DNA of 64,000 nucleotides from Blastobasis lacticolella (GCA_905147135.1 LR990045.1:17460173-17524172), one strand, 5' to 3'. Counted from the stretch's first letter, positions 1-15,300 are shown. The notes: a model not told the origin generated them from the sequence alone. Numbers and translations are program-made.

Positions 1-331
1 ATTAATTTTACAGAGAATAAGACACTGCGATTATTGTTGCTGAATTTATGTGTTCGAAACGTACCATTCACTCCACACCCACATAACACCCAAAACAGTC
101 ATAAATTATATTCACAGCAAATTCATAGGCACAAAGCCACAATGCCTAAGTTCCACTGTGTTCATCACTTGTCACTATCACTTAAAAGTCAATGTTCAGT
201 CTTCTCTGCCGTTGTTTCACTAAAATTGTCCTAAAATAAGCTGGTTGCAGCTACTAGGTAAGTTAGCAGTCCGCAGCCTCCGCGCCGCGGTTCCAGCGCG
301 TCCTTTGTCACCGATAACACCACACAGCTCA

Positions 332-3300
332 CTATTCCCTGCTAGCATTGTCTTCTGCATTACTGTGAGAGGGCTCAGTGACCTGCGCTTCAGCCTCTGT
401 GGAATAAAGAAGTATATTTAATGCCGAAACATTTCTTGATCTCTTAGGGAGTTTAGTTTGTATTTCATTTAGGGCCGATTTTTCAATCCTCAGATAACAT
501 TTATCTGTCTAATAAAATAATATACTGCCAAATTAAAATAAACAGTTATCCTTCACTTATACATGAAGATAGGTACGTTTTTATTTTAGTCGCATAATAA
601 CTTATCAGATGATATATTTTATCTGAGGATTGAACAATTGGCTCTTAATCGTATTAATTTTTTATATTATTTTTTGGTAAGAAAAGAAATTAATGTACAA
701 AAGCCATGTGGTAAAGCTGTTGGTAGTAGTAAATGTTTCATCATTATACAGTGTATGTTAAAAACTTAGCCAACACTGGGACAGTGCTTTGGAATGGACA
801 TTCGACATGCGTGATGTAAAGACATATAGACAATTAAACCCGAACCCGGGAATATAAAGGTACATTAAGTACAAAATGATAACACATTGCGTGAATAACC
901 GTGCCCTTAGAACAAGCTTATTAGAGCAAGGTAACTCACCGAGAAATAAAGTTATATAATTTTTGAAGCAACTGAAACAATGTGAAACAATACTAATAAC
1001 TAAAAATAGTGAATTTTGAAGCACTGCGTACGAATCGTAAGGTAACCAAAATTTTGAGGTGTGAGTTTGATAAATGAAACAAAAGCTAAACTAAAACTGG
1101 AAATTAGTGAATGTATTACAATAAGCGTCACGTGTCTTTTCTTCAGTAGTTTCAATTTGGTCCTTTTCACGCCACCCTGTCCACCACTCTTATTTGTATT
1201 TAAATACATTACACATACACACTCACGCCCGTATCCCGTATCGTATAAGGGTAGGCAGAATGCCACAAGCTCACGATCCTGACACACCTCTTTCCCTCCG
1301 CTCCAACTTACCAGCTATTGCCCTGTCGACCTTCATCTTGTCCTTGATAATGTAAAAAGCCGTGAGGAAGAAGAATATGCCGCCGAGTACCTCCACGAAG
1401 CAAGTCACGAACAGCGCGTACTGCAATGACCTGAACTCCACAGCTTTCGTCACCGGCTCAGAATTGTCGTAAGACAGTGTACGTTTCAAACTCTCCGATA
1501 TCTGAAACACAAATTGAATTCTGTAGTTTGTAAACAGAAAGTGAGTAAATAATTAGCTACACATGTTCGTAAAAATGAATGTTTCTTACCACTCCGACTA
1601 GGTAGGGACTGCCAGCGTCACCGAACATGTGAGATACCAAAATTTGGAAGGCTTCCGCAGTCGATCGTCTTGGTGGTACAACCACATACTGAAAATTAAA
1701 ATTACATTAACATTTATGTACATATATTTATTTCTACTACTAACTAGCGACGCGCCCTGTCTTCGCATAAGTACAAACTACAAATAATATGCATGATAAT
1801 TCCTCGGGGCATCACTCATCATCTATTCATTGGTGAAATTTCATGAAAATCCGTAATGTAGTTTAGAAGAAGTGAGCCAAGAAACGGATGATGGATAAGA
1901 CAAATTTTGAGCCTTTGTTTTAGATGTTGTAGGCCTCCCGCCGTGGCTATGATGACAACAAATCTACGGTTCTGCAAAGTGCATGAATCCGCAGATGTTA
2001 TGGGCAATATGGTCACCGCTTTCCATCAAGTGGACATTTGGTTTGGCACTGCGTAGTAAAAAATACTAACACAGACAGTTATCAGTTTAGAATCAAAACA
2101 AACATAAATTGCCGTTACAGCGCGTTCAGAATTGGATCTATGCATTTATTTATATTTCGCGCCATTTAGTTGACCTAGCGCCATCTATGCATTTGTCAAT
2201 ACACTACGACACATTTGTAAAAGCAGCAAAGACAGATAAGATTGCAGTTTAAGCAATTGCCAATAGATGGCGCTGTTTTACAATTAATTGAAATCAACCC
2301 ACTCAACTCGTGATAAGTTTGCGAAATATTCCAATGAGAGTGATGCCTTTACAATATATTATGTATAATATGTCGTATCACAACCAGGCAAGAGTGATCC
2401 GCAAATGGCTAGTGAGTGAATCGAGTTCAATTTCAAGGATGGTTTGAAAAGCGTCGAGCATTGAAAAACACCGAATTACACATGCTCAAATAGCATTCAT
2501 GCACCATTACCGAAGAGCAACGGCCACAATTTATCTAATCTACAATAAAAAATTACAGAGGAAAACAAAAAACACTACAGAAAAAAACAAAAAAGACTTC
2601 CAATGCAACGCATCCGGCGCCATCGCCCCCGCCGCGGCGGAGGCGATCGCTGCGGAGCGTCGCCGGCGGAAGGCGGCTCTTACCAGCGACATATCGGCCA
2701 CTATTGCCCAGTTGAGATTCAAAGCGACCTCGGCGATGAACATGAGAACGAATGGCGTGTAGCGCTGGGATTCGACCAGGAATATGGCGAGGGTGAGGGC
2801 GGGCGCGGACACTAGCAGTCCCGCACCGCAGATGATTGGGTGGGCCCGCGGGAACCGTTTCACCAGCGCCGTGCCCAGCCACGCGCCCGCCGGCACGCCC
2901 GCCAGTCCGCTGCCCATCGTCACCAGCCCGAACGACAGCGACACGCTAGCGTACCACCATGGACACCGTTAATATCGACACCGCATACGGCCCGCCCAGC
3001 ATGCGCACGCGCAGCCGCAAGCGCGTCTACACATTCCGCATCGTGTTGAAAAAAATATTTTCTCGGTACAAAGAATTCGATGCAAAATATGTAGACCGAC
3101 CATTCATAAATTAAATAATAGTGGATACACCGTTTTCATGCTTTGCTTTTTAAATGCTATAAATGAAAAATGTGTATAGTTACGTAAAACCATTCACGCT
3201 CGATTATTGCGCTCGACACGCTCGCAGCCAAGTAAATCATAATAATTAATATCGAAAGCGGCATTCTTATGGGAGCATGAGGGGGTCGCGCGGGGCGCCT

Positions 3301-6300
3301 AACAGGGCATGGTTCTCATTGGAATATTTCGCGGGGAGTGGAGTGGGCGGTTTCCTGAGAAACGCTCACCAGTATGATGTCTGCGACGATCGACCAGGTG
3401 AGGTTGAGGGTGAGCATGCCGAGGAACATGAGGAGGTAGGTGAGGCCGGCGTGTGCGGAGACCGTGATGAGTGCGAAGTAGACGAGGGGCGACGAGGCGA
3501 GGAGTGCGAAGGCGCAGATGAGGGGGTCGCCGTCGCGGATCCGCGAGCGCAGCCGCGAAGCCAGCGCCGCGCCCAGCGGGACTCCCACCGCGCCCGCCGC
3601 CATGCCCACCAGCCCGAACTTGTACGACACACTGTGTGCGCCGCGAACATTACCATGTGTACAGGGACAAACTGAAGGCTACTCAGGGGATCGAAACACG
3701 ACGCCCCTGTGTAACCTTTTATTTGTGCGGTAGAATGTCCCTACTTATCCGAGCCCAGGCTTCGCCGTCGCGTTCCACTTTACAATATTTTATCGTCTAT
3801 TTGTACACCTCTAGCTCGTTTCTGCGAATTCCTCTATCACCCTAAATGTGGAAGTCAATTTGTTTTGTGCGATATGAATATTACATTGGCCATCATATCG
3901 ACAACTGTTAAACCCCAACGCGAGCGTATCCTCTATCAGAAACTAACAATAACTTTTCTGAAAACCAATCCCTGCGTGGGTTACTAACCCAGGCATACCA
4001 CTCGGAAAGCTACTACCGGTCTCAAGTATGCAATGTTTATTTCAAGATTCGAGTATCACACTCCGGATACATTAGTCATTGATTTGATGTGACTCAAGAT
4101 TCTGCTTTTGGCCTACTACATAAATTAGTATATCAACATTTATACACACCCAACGGATTGTGTATCTAATCTGTTGTATTAAAAGCGACTTCTACATCAC
4201 TGACATCATTGGAGTTAATTACTCATCCTATCTAACATACTTAATTGTTTTGAATAGGATCTGCTCTAATTTGCACGGAAATGGTAATCCTGCTTCAGTT
4301 ACTAATGTCAAGGTCACATTTGACACTGGGCAAACATCCATAAATGCAGCAGAAATAGGTCATAGATTTCACTTTAACTTTCAATCCGCGTGACCAAATC
4401 GCGTTGGCAACTCCCGATAACACTGCTATCGGCGTCACGCTTTATAACCTCATGAATTGGAGCCAGTTCGGCGTAAAATTAAAACAGCTGCATTAGACAT
4501 CCATTACTAATACAATGCTAACATTCCTAACCTATATTTCACACCATATTAACATTTTCATACAATGTTTTCGTCGTTGACATCATTATTACTGCATCAA
4601 TAGAATAATAAGCAGTGTATTAACGAATAATAAGTGTACATTACGAAATAATACAGGTACAACAAGCAGTAGATATTTAGAAAGCTATACAATTCAGTAA
4701 ATATTTCGTTTAATAATAATGTTTATTCGTTAATACGATACTTTCGTCTCTTATGAGTTTGTTATACCATTTTTGATAATGTATTACAAATACATCGTAA
4801 CGTAAGGGACCATGGTGTTTCTGTTGTGTTCACGCCGTTATTCAATCAAAAATATCTACCTAATACAGGAATGGCAAACTTCATAGCTACGTGCTACCCT
4901 ATTTTCATTGTTTTGGTGACCATAACGTACTTTCCAAAAGAATACTACGTAGTTGTGAAAGTAGAGTACTATATCATTATCGTTCACATGTCAACAAGGT
5001 AAAATGAAGGCGAAAGTGGCATTAAACTTCCATTTTGCATGTATTAGACAAATCAATGCCGCGAGGGGAAACAGAATTTCCCCTCGCGTACGTTAGCATC
5101 AATATTCTATGGTCGCGTGCCACATACAGCACAAAGGCCATTGGTTTACCATCTCTATTCTAATGGCAAGTTGCAGGCATATTGTAAAATCAGTCATTAC
5201 ACAAAACGCTGGGCTTAAGATAAAGGTCCCGTCTTTATAAACAATAGATTAACACTGGTAATTTTGCGGAGGTTGTTTGTTACATTGTTACACTTAGGAA
5301 CTGCACAACCCTCTTTGAAGCTTCATATTTATTCCAATATTTTTTTCCCAGAAAGCTAAACGTTGCGCCAGCATTTTGTAAAACACCAATTCCACAATAC
5401 ATCCATTTTTGAAACGCTCGTGTCGAATGGTTTTCAATTCGTTCGACGGTTCAAAAATGGAGCCCCAGCGCATATCGGTCATATGGCAGACTTTTGTAGA
5501 ACCTCTCGGTGTGTCACCCGGTAGGGACTGACCTCTCTAGCGGCACCTCAGGTCCCGGTTGCAGCGAAAGCCCCAGATGTATGAACTGCGGACCCCACCA
5601 GGCCAGAGCGCCAGTCACGAACGCCACACAAGTGAAGGCTAGTGACGACAGCATGAACGATGGACTGGAAAACAGAGAGACGCAGGGTTTAGACTCGTAA
5701 CAGATCGTCGACTTGAGCATCGCAGAAAAATAGAAGGTCATGTAATAGCGCTCCATACCGGGATTGTATAAATTTCTAAGTCCAGAACAAATGCGTGGAA
5801 TCGAAACCGGGATGCGAGCATTGCAGACCCGGTGTGATAACCTCTACACAGAGTTTTTATACAACCCTACTCTCTAGTGACCAGCGAGCAGACAGTTCAC
5901 GTGATGCAAACTCTCGTTAATTAAGATCTTACGTAATAAAGAGCAGAACCGCTGAGAGAACGTGAGAACTAAGCCGACATGTCTCGGCCTGTAATTTGTG
6001 TAATTATTGCCCACAAACTCGGGAAACGCTGCTGCCTCTTTCCAAATCTACTCAGGTTCTAGAAGTAAGATGGAATTAAATGCTTGTATCATCATAATAA
6101 AATTATCTGTAGTTTTTACTAATGTTTGTTGGATACACATAATCGCATTATCAGTCTACGAGACGCCCTAATCGGCCACTCTTGAGTGTGCCCTTCATAA
6201 TGTTATTGGTGTGAAGGTGGAAAGGAAAAGATTAGCAACTAGTTTCAACCAGTTTCAGTTGCAAGATAAATTGCCTAAATTATAGCAATTTCCCTTCCTC

Positions 6301-9300
6301 ATACAGCGTTAGATTACAGTAAAGCTGAGTCATACGGTGAAAATTTAGGTAACACATTTACTCATACGTGAAATTATACGAAAATGACGTCCCAGATAAA
6401 AGTTTTATGATATTATGTTGTGTTTGCAACAAGTACGTCATGCCTTTCGTCAACCAAAACGTCAACGAATATACATAAACTCCATTAATAACACGTTCAA
6501 ATATCACTAATAGCCTCCAACATTAGATACATCAGAATGATGTATCTAATGTTGGAGGTATAACAGTAGTGTTATACCTATTATTGCGTGTTCCAAGACG
6601 GCCGCATCGTCACTTACCGTGGTCAAATGCCAGTCTTGACTAATATTAAAAAGAAACCTATACATAAGTAAACACAAACTCACTTTTTGACAAGCGATCG
6701 CACGTCGTCCCTGTAGGATGTCGGCTTCATCTGGCTGTCCTCGGCGTGCCCTCGCTCGGGGTCCTCCATGCACCAGGCTATGAGGGCTACCGCCACTGCC
6801 CCAAGGAATGGGGTCACTCGCAGCCCCCAGCGCCAGTCGCCGGCCGCGGCGCCAACCACCGACCCCACTATGTAGCCCATGCCGCTGGAATTGGGAGAAT
6901 TTGAAGTTATTATACCGTCAGGAGTGGCGGGACTTTGAGAAGAATGAGGCGTAACACTGATAAAGCTTTTACCACGATCAGGTCAGGGATTTGAATAGAT
7001 ACTACAGGGGTAGAATCTATTCAGATTAGAAGTAATTTTGAATATAAATATCAGTTTTAATAGCTGCAGCACATCTCGATCACAAATGGATAGAGCGCTT
7101 GCTTATATGGAACTGCTATATAGCTGCCTTCGGCCTCAACATCCACTACTTTCATGTTTTCTATGGTAGAGCCTCCTGCAAGTTCCCGCCGCACGTAACT
7201 TTCAACAAGACAATTCTATGAAATTCTATAAATTTTAAATTATGTTTCTTCATTAAGTATAGAGGAGACAAATGCTAAAGGCGAAAGAGTGTTCGTTGGT
7301 TGCTTTGATTAGTCTTTATGTTTCACGCAGCTACCAAACTAGAAAAAAGATAAAATTACCACAAAAAGTTACCGTGGTAACAAACCCTGTAATATGTGTA
7401 GTGAAAGTGTAAAAATTACTAACCCTAAAACAATTACACTAAACTAAATGAAAAAGTAAAACGAAAGCGGGTGTGGTTTTACTGACTCACGATCACGACA
7501 ACGCGTCCCCTACCTTTAATACATCACACCATCATTACGCCTGGATACGCCCCTACATTTCATAATTGATTTTGGGTATATCGCACTAACCGTCATGCTA
7601 GTTCAAAAACAAATTGATTGTTCATTATTAATTTAATCAAACACCAACGTATAAAACTGTAACTGCCGTTCTATCCACATTGCAGCGAAATGTCCTCGAA
7701 TACAATAAAATGTTCTATTCTTAGGTCTTTAAAACGTAACTCATAACCTTACACTGTATAATTATATATTTATTACATTTCCTTCCTAAAAGCATGCTAA
7801 ACAAGTAAAATAGATTATTAATTTTTACCGCTAATATTGGATTTCAATGACCACCACATTCCACATTCATATGTAGTGTATATGTCGCAGCCATCTGGTT
7901 AAATTAGCCATTTAATGAGTTGGCTAACCTGTTAATTAAACGCCGGCATTCAATTGAATGCCTAGGCCGATAGTTGATAGAACAATCAACGCTTAACGTT
8001 TAACTAGTTGGCTTATTGTAAGCCAGCCCTTTGAAGACGGCTGACGTAAAATCAGGCAGGTGATTTAAATTTAGTTCAAATTTTATCCACTGCGGCACTG
8101 GTAGTCATTAAAACAAATATGGCGTCAGACAGCTCGCATAGCAAGCAATGTTTTTGTATTTTTATCGTTTTAACTAAATTTAAAGTGTGGTACCTATATG
8201 TTTTTAAGTAAGAATAAGGATAACTTAATTTGTTCATTTTCATTTCATACTTACAATTAGAAACAAATGTCTAAGAAAGTTTCGTGCCAATTTATATTTA
8301 ATATTATAAAATAAGAAAGTGCATTGTTCCTATACTACATTGTTGCTTATAGTTAATAAGTTATAAGTTTAAAGTTATTATTGTGGTAAATACTATAAAT
8401 TTTATAGGTATTCGCAATGCAATTACTAATTGAATTCGTTGCCACTAATATTTTCGTTTCTAAATAAAAATATTAATTCGTATTTTTTATCATAAGTAAA
8501 GTTATCATATAATTTACGAATGGTCACTGAAACCAAACATATATATTATATTAACAAAATGGCTAAATAACGTTCAGCCAAGTAGCTGCACGTTACATTC
8601 AACTACTTGGATGGTTGTTCTTTAGCCATTCAATTGAATGCCGGCGTTTAATCAACAGACTAGCCTTCTGATTAAATGGCTAATTTAACCAGATGGCTGC
8701 GACATATACACTATATTTCCGGGTCAGTCTTATTTGATTTATTGCTATGATTGTTGACCAATTAAAATTCAAGCAAATACTATATTATCAGCAATTTACG
8801 GTAAACGGATGTTCAATTGTAAGTAAAGTAGACAAACTTTGATAAATTCTAATGTAAATTCAAAACAACAACAGCATTATCTCACCAGCAGACATAGTTG
8901 ATCTCTGCTGAACTTCAGTAATCAAAGCGTCTCCTGTATGCGGGACGCGCGGTAAGGTCAACGTTCAGTAATCTGTTTATGACTGGGAATTGTTTATAAA
9001 CGTATTTTCCATCAATAAAGATATTATAGGTGGGATATTTGTTCGCGTTGCTACCCTGCCGTGTAGATAAACCTAGTGCGGACTGCGGACCCACCCATAA
9101 AGTTACTATACCTTTCGCCCCACCTATACCTATGCTTACTAGATTTATTAATATCGTAAAGAAAACGAGTACATAATGAGCTAAAACAACACGCAAAAGA
9201 AGATTTACACTACTTTACATAGCTAAGACATAAATTCACGCGACGCAGGCGCAAATTAACATGCGCGTGAGTGATCTCACATTCGCTGTTGCATAAAAAG

Positions 9301-12300
9301 ACAACGATAACAACAACATTCAATTTAACTCTCTAATGACCGCCAAAGCACGAGACAACGGGCGACTTCAACACGTGCAACCCAACGTGATAAGATAACG
9401 ATCCAATTAATTGATCGCTACTTTCCAATTGGACCAATGTCACCATAGCAAGATCGCAAATTTATAATTACTTTATTTTAATGTAGACCACTGTACGTAC
9501 GGGCAGACTCGTTAGATGTTGTAGTTTATCAAATGCAGGTTTCGTGGTTTCGTAATAATTAATTAACATGACCAAAATAATATAATGAATAATTTACTCA
9601 AGAAACTTAATAAAATTCTCTTCTGTAGGCCTACTGGAAAAATTATTTTTAGAAATAAGCAACGCCTGTTGTGTCTTTTATACTGTTATACTTCTTTTAT
9701 ACTATTATTCGTTCGTTGCTCTAGAGAATAAGATATTAGTTTAGAAGCAAAGATAAAGCTAATGCGCTTATATGGAATACTAAGTCTAATGCGGATAGTT
9801 GACACAAGTGTCAGCAAGTGTTAAACGACCGGATTAACTTTATTTATATAGTTCTGACAAAAACAGCTTAAAAGTTGTCCTGGCTTAAATGAGATTTTTA
9901 ACCTTTTTGCGACCTTGACCCTTTTCGACGCAATTTGCGCTTATAACCCTGACTGTGCTATGACTTTTATTGGAGTCGAAGTTCAGGTTCGTATTCAACT
10001 CCATGCCAAAATGCTGAAAAGTGTTTATAAGCAAGTCCGTATAATGCGCAACGCAACACTGTTGTGTCTGCCTCGATATATCACTGTGAACTATTAGGTC
10101 AATCACCATTAGATATAGTCACACACGGATACTTGAAACAACTACAGCGAGTACTTTGAAATGTAACATATAATGCGGGTTGCAAAACGTTTTACTTTCG
10201 ACGCGGGCAACGGTCTTATGAGTACGATACTGTTTTTCCTAACTTATCCCAATTATATAATCAAACAGCACTCCAAAAATATTACTTTTCAGATCTCACA
10301 GTAACCTGTGATTTTATTGTAAGAGAACGTACGGTATTACACAAGAATCTACTTCAAGATACTATGAATACAATATTTGGGGACTGAACTGAATAAAAGT
10401 GCAATTGACCGGTTTGCTTGCTTACATGCCTCTAATAATAAAATAGTTCCTACTCTAATAATAAAATAGTTCCTAGACTTCCCAGGAAATATATTGGAGA
10501 CGATAGTAAAATCCATCCCTATATTTCGCTGGTGCCGCAGGTGGATGCTGAATGCGGCAAGCCGAGGATTATTCTACTCTGCCGGACACCATACAGCCTG
10601 TGTGATACACTGGATCCAAAATCGCGGTAACACATACCTGCCGACCGGTATCGCGAAGTAGAATATCGCGAGCATCTTCGAGCGCAGGTTTCCCACGAAC
10701 AGGTCGCTGATGATGGTCGGCGCGATGGTGGAGTAGGACGCCTCGCCGATGCCCACCAGCCCGCGGAACAAAGCGAACCACCAGTAGTTCTGTAGTGGAA
10801 TTATATTAATTTATTATTCCTATTCCACGGCAAAGTCATCCGATGAGCATTGTGGATAAACGACGCAAGGAGAAGGATTCAAATTAAACTGCAGAATTTG
10901 GGAGGACCGCTAGGATGATAATGATGATGATGATTCAACCATAGGTTCAGAAAGCAGCACATCAACCTATCCAACACCAGTGTAAGATGAGCTAGCGTCT
11001 CTATGGACGCGCATAGCAAAGTTAGCTCCTTCTATACTAGTTTTGGGTAGGTTGAGGTGCTGCCTTCTGAACCTCATGATAAAGCTAATATTTAGTTCCA
11101 GTCTCTCCATTATTTGAGAGCTGAGTTATTTGGAAACGACCTGGTTTTGTAAACAACTCAGTGATAAACGAACAGACAGCCCACCAGATGGGAAGCTGAA
11201 ACTGTCGTCGGTATCGTGTAATGAAACATAAATTTAGAAACGTAAGCGCATGAAAGCTGGTTTGTCTCGGTTGCTACTACTTTATCCTTCAAACCAGAAT
11301 AAGTAGGTACAACGCGAGATTTGCTGCTTGGCGACACTGAGTACAAGAGTAGATAAAGTGATGGAACTCAGCCATTCAACTATACCCCACGGGTGTTACA
11401 GGAGTCCTCGAGCGACGGTGATCACATCTTATCAGGTGAGCCACTTTCTTTCTCTCCCTCTACTATAAGAAATGAGGCATTTCTTCTACAACAAAAAATA
11501 GAGCAAGCGTATACTAACAGTGATGAGCGATCCGAAGAAGGTGGTGACGCTCCACAGCGCGACGCCGAACGCCATGATCCATCGGCGCGAGTACCGGTCG
11601 CCGAGGTAGCCGAATATCGGCGCGAACACCATGTACGCCACCACGAACACTGTCTGCAGGAAGCCGGCCTTGTCGTCGTGGATGTCGAACTCCTTTTTCA
11701 CGTCCGACAACACGCCTGCGGACAAACGGGAGGGAAGCTCGGTCAGATAGGTTGTTGCTAGAAGAGAGTTCTGCGCATGAGAGGTTTTAGGTGCCCTCCT
11801 AATTGCCAACGGTCGTGCGACCATGGTCGTACGACAAACGTCGTCTGACCAATAGACCTCAAATCCCGCCCGTCGCACGACCGTTGCCAATCAGGACAGC
11901 GCCTTATACCAGCGTTACGTCCGTATGAATTATGCTTTCAGAACCACATCACAATCATTTGTTTGCCAGCGTCATACATAATATTATGCACATTTAAAAC
12001 AAAAGTTTGTGTGATAGTGTTCAAATTTGCACCTATATCTAAGGCGTTGTTTAAGGCTGTGCCTATGGACCATTGGACTGTCTATCCTAGCAAGGTATCT
12101 CGATGAGCTTTCTTGTATACCTAACCTACTTATTGTGGCTTGTTTGACGTGCCATCTCCCGACGTGACAAACGCTATAGTACATATTACATATACACAAG
12201 CCCGTAAATGAATAACTACACGGAACGCAACCTTAACCTTTAAACTGCTTACTAAGATGATTGTTAGTAGTAGTAGTTGCTGTGGACTTTTTAACCTACG

Positions 12301-15300
12301 ATAAAATAACAGGAAATCATATTGCAGTAGGTATAAGTATACTGTGTATAGTATTGACAAATACAACTTAATATTTTAAACGTCGAGAATGTTATAAATA
12401 GCTGCTGAATTCTGCGGCTGCGGAGTGCGGTCACCCATTTGAAAATCTGCGTCACCAGGGCTCAATTAAATTGCAAATCGCTCCGCCTAAAAATGACCTT
12501 GCAAGTGTACGATAGGTGAGTGGCCCGAGTTCTTTCAACACGTTGAGAACCAGTTCTAGAACGCGCCAAAAAGCTGTCAAAAAGAGAGTTATTTAGGCGC
12601 GATAACTTGCACAAACCATGTCGGTCTATGGATCGCAGTTATACATGTAGGTATGTGTGTTACTGTTACCGATTATTGACAAGAAACACGAGTGCAGGGT
12701 GGGGTTCGCGATACGTGTACAATGCCCGATAAAGTTAAGCAAACATGTGGGCAGACGTGAGCTCGGCCACGGCTCGCCAGTCCCGCGCGGCATAACGGAT
12801 ATTGGTTGTGCCAATGCTAGCAAAACTCGTATTTTTCTCCTAACCTATCCTCACGGAAAATTATATAGTACCTACACGAGTCAAATAATTACGCAGAACC
12901 GTTTTTTTACTCTCACTTGCCTTTACGTCAATGACATGAAAATTTAATTGGATATTAAGTTGCTCGATTGCTTAGCCACCTACCTAAACCAAGTACGTAC
13001 ACGAAATCTTCGGACTGGCATGCAATAAAATTGCGTAAACCGTTTTATAGTCATCAAGTAGACCCGGCGCGACTTCGTTCGCGTACACCAACTTTACCCC
13101 TAACTACCCATTTGTTCTTGCTTATAAACTTTTCTCTTAAATCACTCGTATATATTGTGGAAAACCGCTTTAAAATCCGTAGCGTACAGACGGCGAAAAG
13201 CGACTTTGTTTTATACTATGTTAGATTTTCTCATAGGGCGTAAGACGTACCTAATTAAACTTACTCAGTAGAATTATTCGAGTAGACAATCACACTGGTA
13301 CGGAAGCAACGATGGGTACGATTAGTCACCGTCACAATAGACGGAAAGTCTTGTTAATCAGGTTAATTTCGTTGGAGCCGTCATCCGTACGCCTCGTTAC
13401 TTCAATGGGATCACTTATCTTCTTTCTAATAACCTGTCTCCAGTACGAGTGTCTCGTTTGACTGACCTAGATATTTATCAGACACACATGGACACAGAAA
13501 AAGATAGCACAAACGGACAAACCTAGTACAAAAATCATTTTACTGTCCCAACTACAGGAATAAGATTTTTTAATATCAATTTTTTCCTAGTACAAAAAAC
13601 CCCTGATACAATTTGAGAATTACATCTTTTAAGAATATCTCACACTCTCCCTATAAAAATTGTTCAATAAAATGGTGAATGATATTATATCTAACAATGC
13701 AAGCGTTTTAGTTTTTTTTTTATAAACGAGTTCTCATTCCCCATAGCATCCTGGGGTATAACGTTGACACCTCTATAAATCATATCTTTTATTACGGGAT
13801 CCATTGTTTGCCGGAGATTGTTTGTTGAACCCCAGTCTCCGGCGTCTACGTTGAGAGCTTTTGTATTATATTTTCATCATAATTACAACAAATAATATAA
13901 TGTTCAAATGAAATATGAAGGACTTTTATTAGATATCAATATAGTTAACACTATGGCGGTGGACTAAAAAATCGACTCAAGGTTTGTGGTCTGACTTCTG
14001 AAAAAATTATTCTTTTCTGCTTATATCGCATTTTTTTTAAACAAAAGCTTATATACTGGACGAATTTTCCTCCTCTTTAGATAAAATTAAATTTGCGCTA
14101 ACAACTTACCTACCAAGCTTGGTTTTAACCCAGAGTACATTTTTAGTCAACCAGTGTATATTTATTATCGTTGCTATGTGTATACATTTGGCAAAACATA
14201 TAATCTCACCAACCAAAACATTTCAAAGTTTATGAGAAAATGAGATAACATAGCTTCGGTGGCCGAGTGCTTACGGTATCCGACTCGTAAGCGAGAGTTA
14301 CCGGGTTCGAATCCCATGCGGCCATGTACCAATGACTCTTTTCCGAGTTATGTACATTAGTTGAATGCTAACCGATGCACTTACGGTGAGGGAAAACATC
14401 GTGATGAAACCTGAAAATTCAGCCGACTGAATTTGTAACCATGATAAAATCTGTTCAGGTCCCAGGGTCACTGAGGTAAGATGGCAGTCGCTCCACTGTA
14501 ATTATCTGATCTGCCAAATCCTGGATCATGGTCAAGGCGAACCCCAGGCCCTCGAGGGCGAGAGCACAACCGGGACATTAACACCAAGATTATACATTAG
14601 GTTTGATATTGCAATGTCTGACAGGTGTTTATATTTCTCTGTCAGCCGTCATTCTATACGAGTATTGGCAAATTGATCACTACCATTGCCTGATAAAAAC
14701 AACAATATGTTTGCGCTGGCATTGGCCAATGAAAAACCTACCACCTAATCAAATATATGTGCTGACGGTATGGTGTGATGTTCCGACGTCACCATAGTCA
14801 GGGTCGTTCACGGTCAAGTATGATGGGCGGTACCTACAACGCCTACACTGATCCTGTTTTGACCAATGTAGCAACAGTACTTTTAAATCGAAAACAAAGT
14901 TAAGTAGTAAAAGTAAGTAAGTTTGCAATGGGGAATTTTCAGACAGCTTTAGAAAATAGCGCAAAATGTCTACATTTTCAAACATTTAACGGTCTCTTCT
15001 TGATTTATTTTTGAGAATTGCGTCTAATCAACGCCAATTATTACAATTATTCGAAGTATTTTTTTTTAATGGTACGCACAAAATAAAGTAAACCTAACGA
15101 AAGATTGATTTATCTAATTTTAAGCTAATATCTAAATAAAAGAAGACATGATTTGTGCATCCCATACTAGCCTCCTGGTCTTAAGCCTCATTTACACCAC
15201 ATTAGTGGAGAGTATTGCATTGCATAATCCACGTTATAGCAGGCGGATTGGATATCGCAGTGTTGAAAATACTCAACAGAAAAGGCTGCTGCCCATTTTC

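Noticed and set aside
2499..3049. Plus-strand frames and a second minus-strand frame over exon 6a
   Set aside because: Out-of-frame shadows; Arg/Ala/Gly/Pro-rich composition from GC-rich DNA.
3277..3733. Long plus-strand open frames opposite spinster exon 6b
   Set aside because: Shadows of a GC-rich coding exon on the other strand; no family resemblance.
6514..6558. miRNA precursor
   Set aside because: Loop of 3 bases and perfect arms of only 21 bp do not fit a Drosha/Dicer substrate.
14254..14330. tRNA-like sequence with box A and B
   Set aside because: Repeated at several places with shared non-tRNA flanks and body; part of a SINE, not a tRNA gene.
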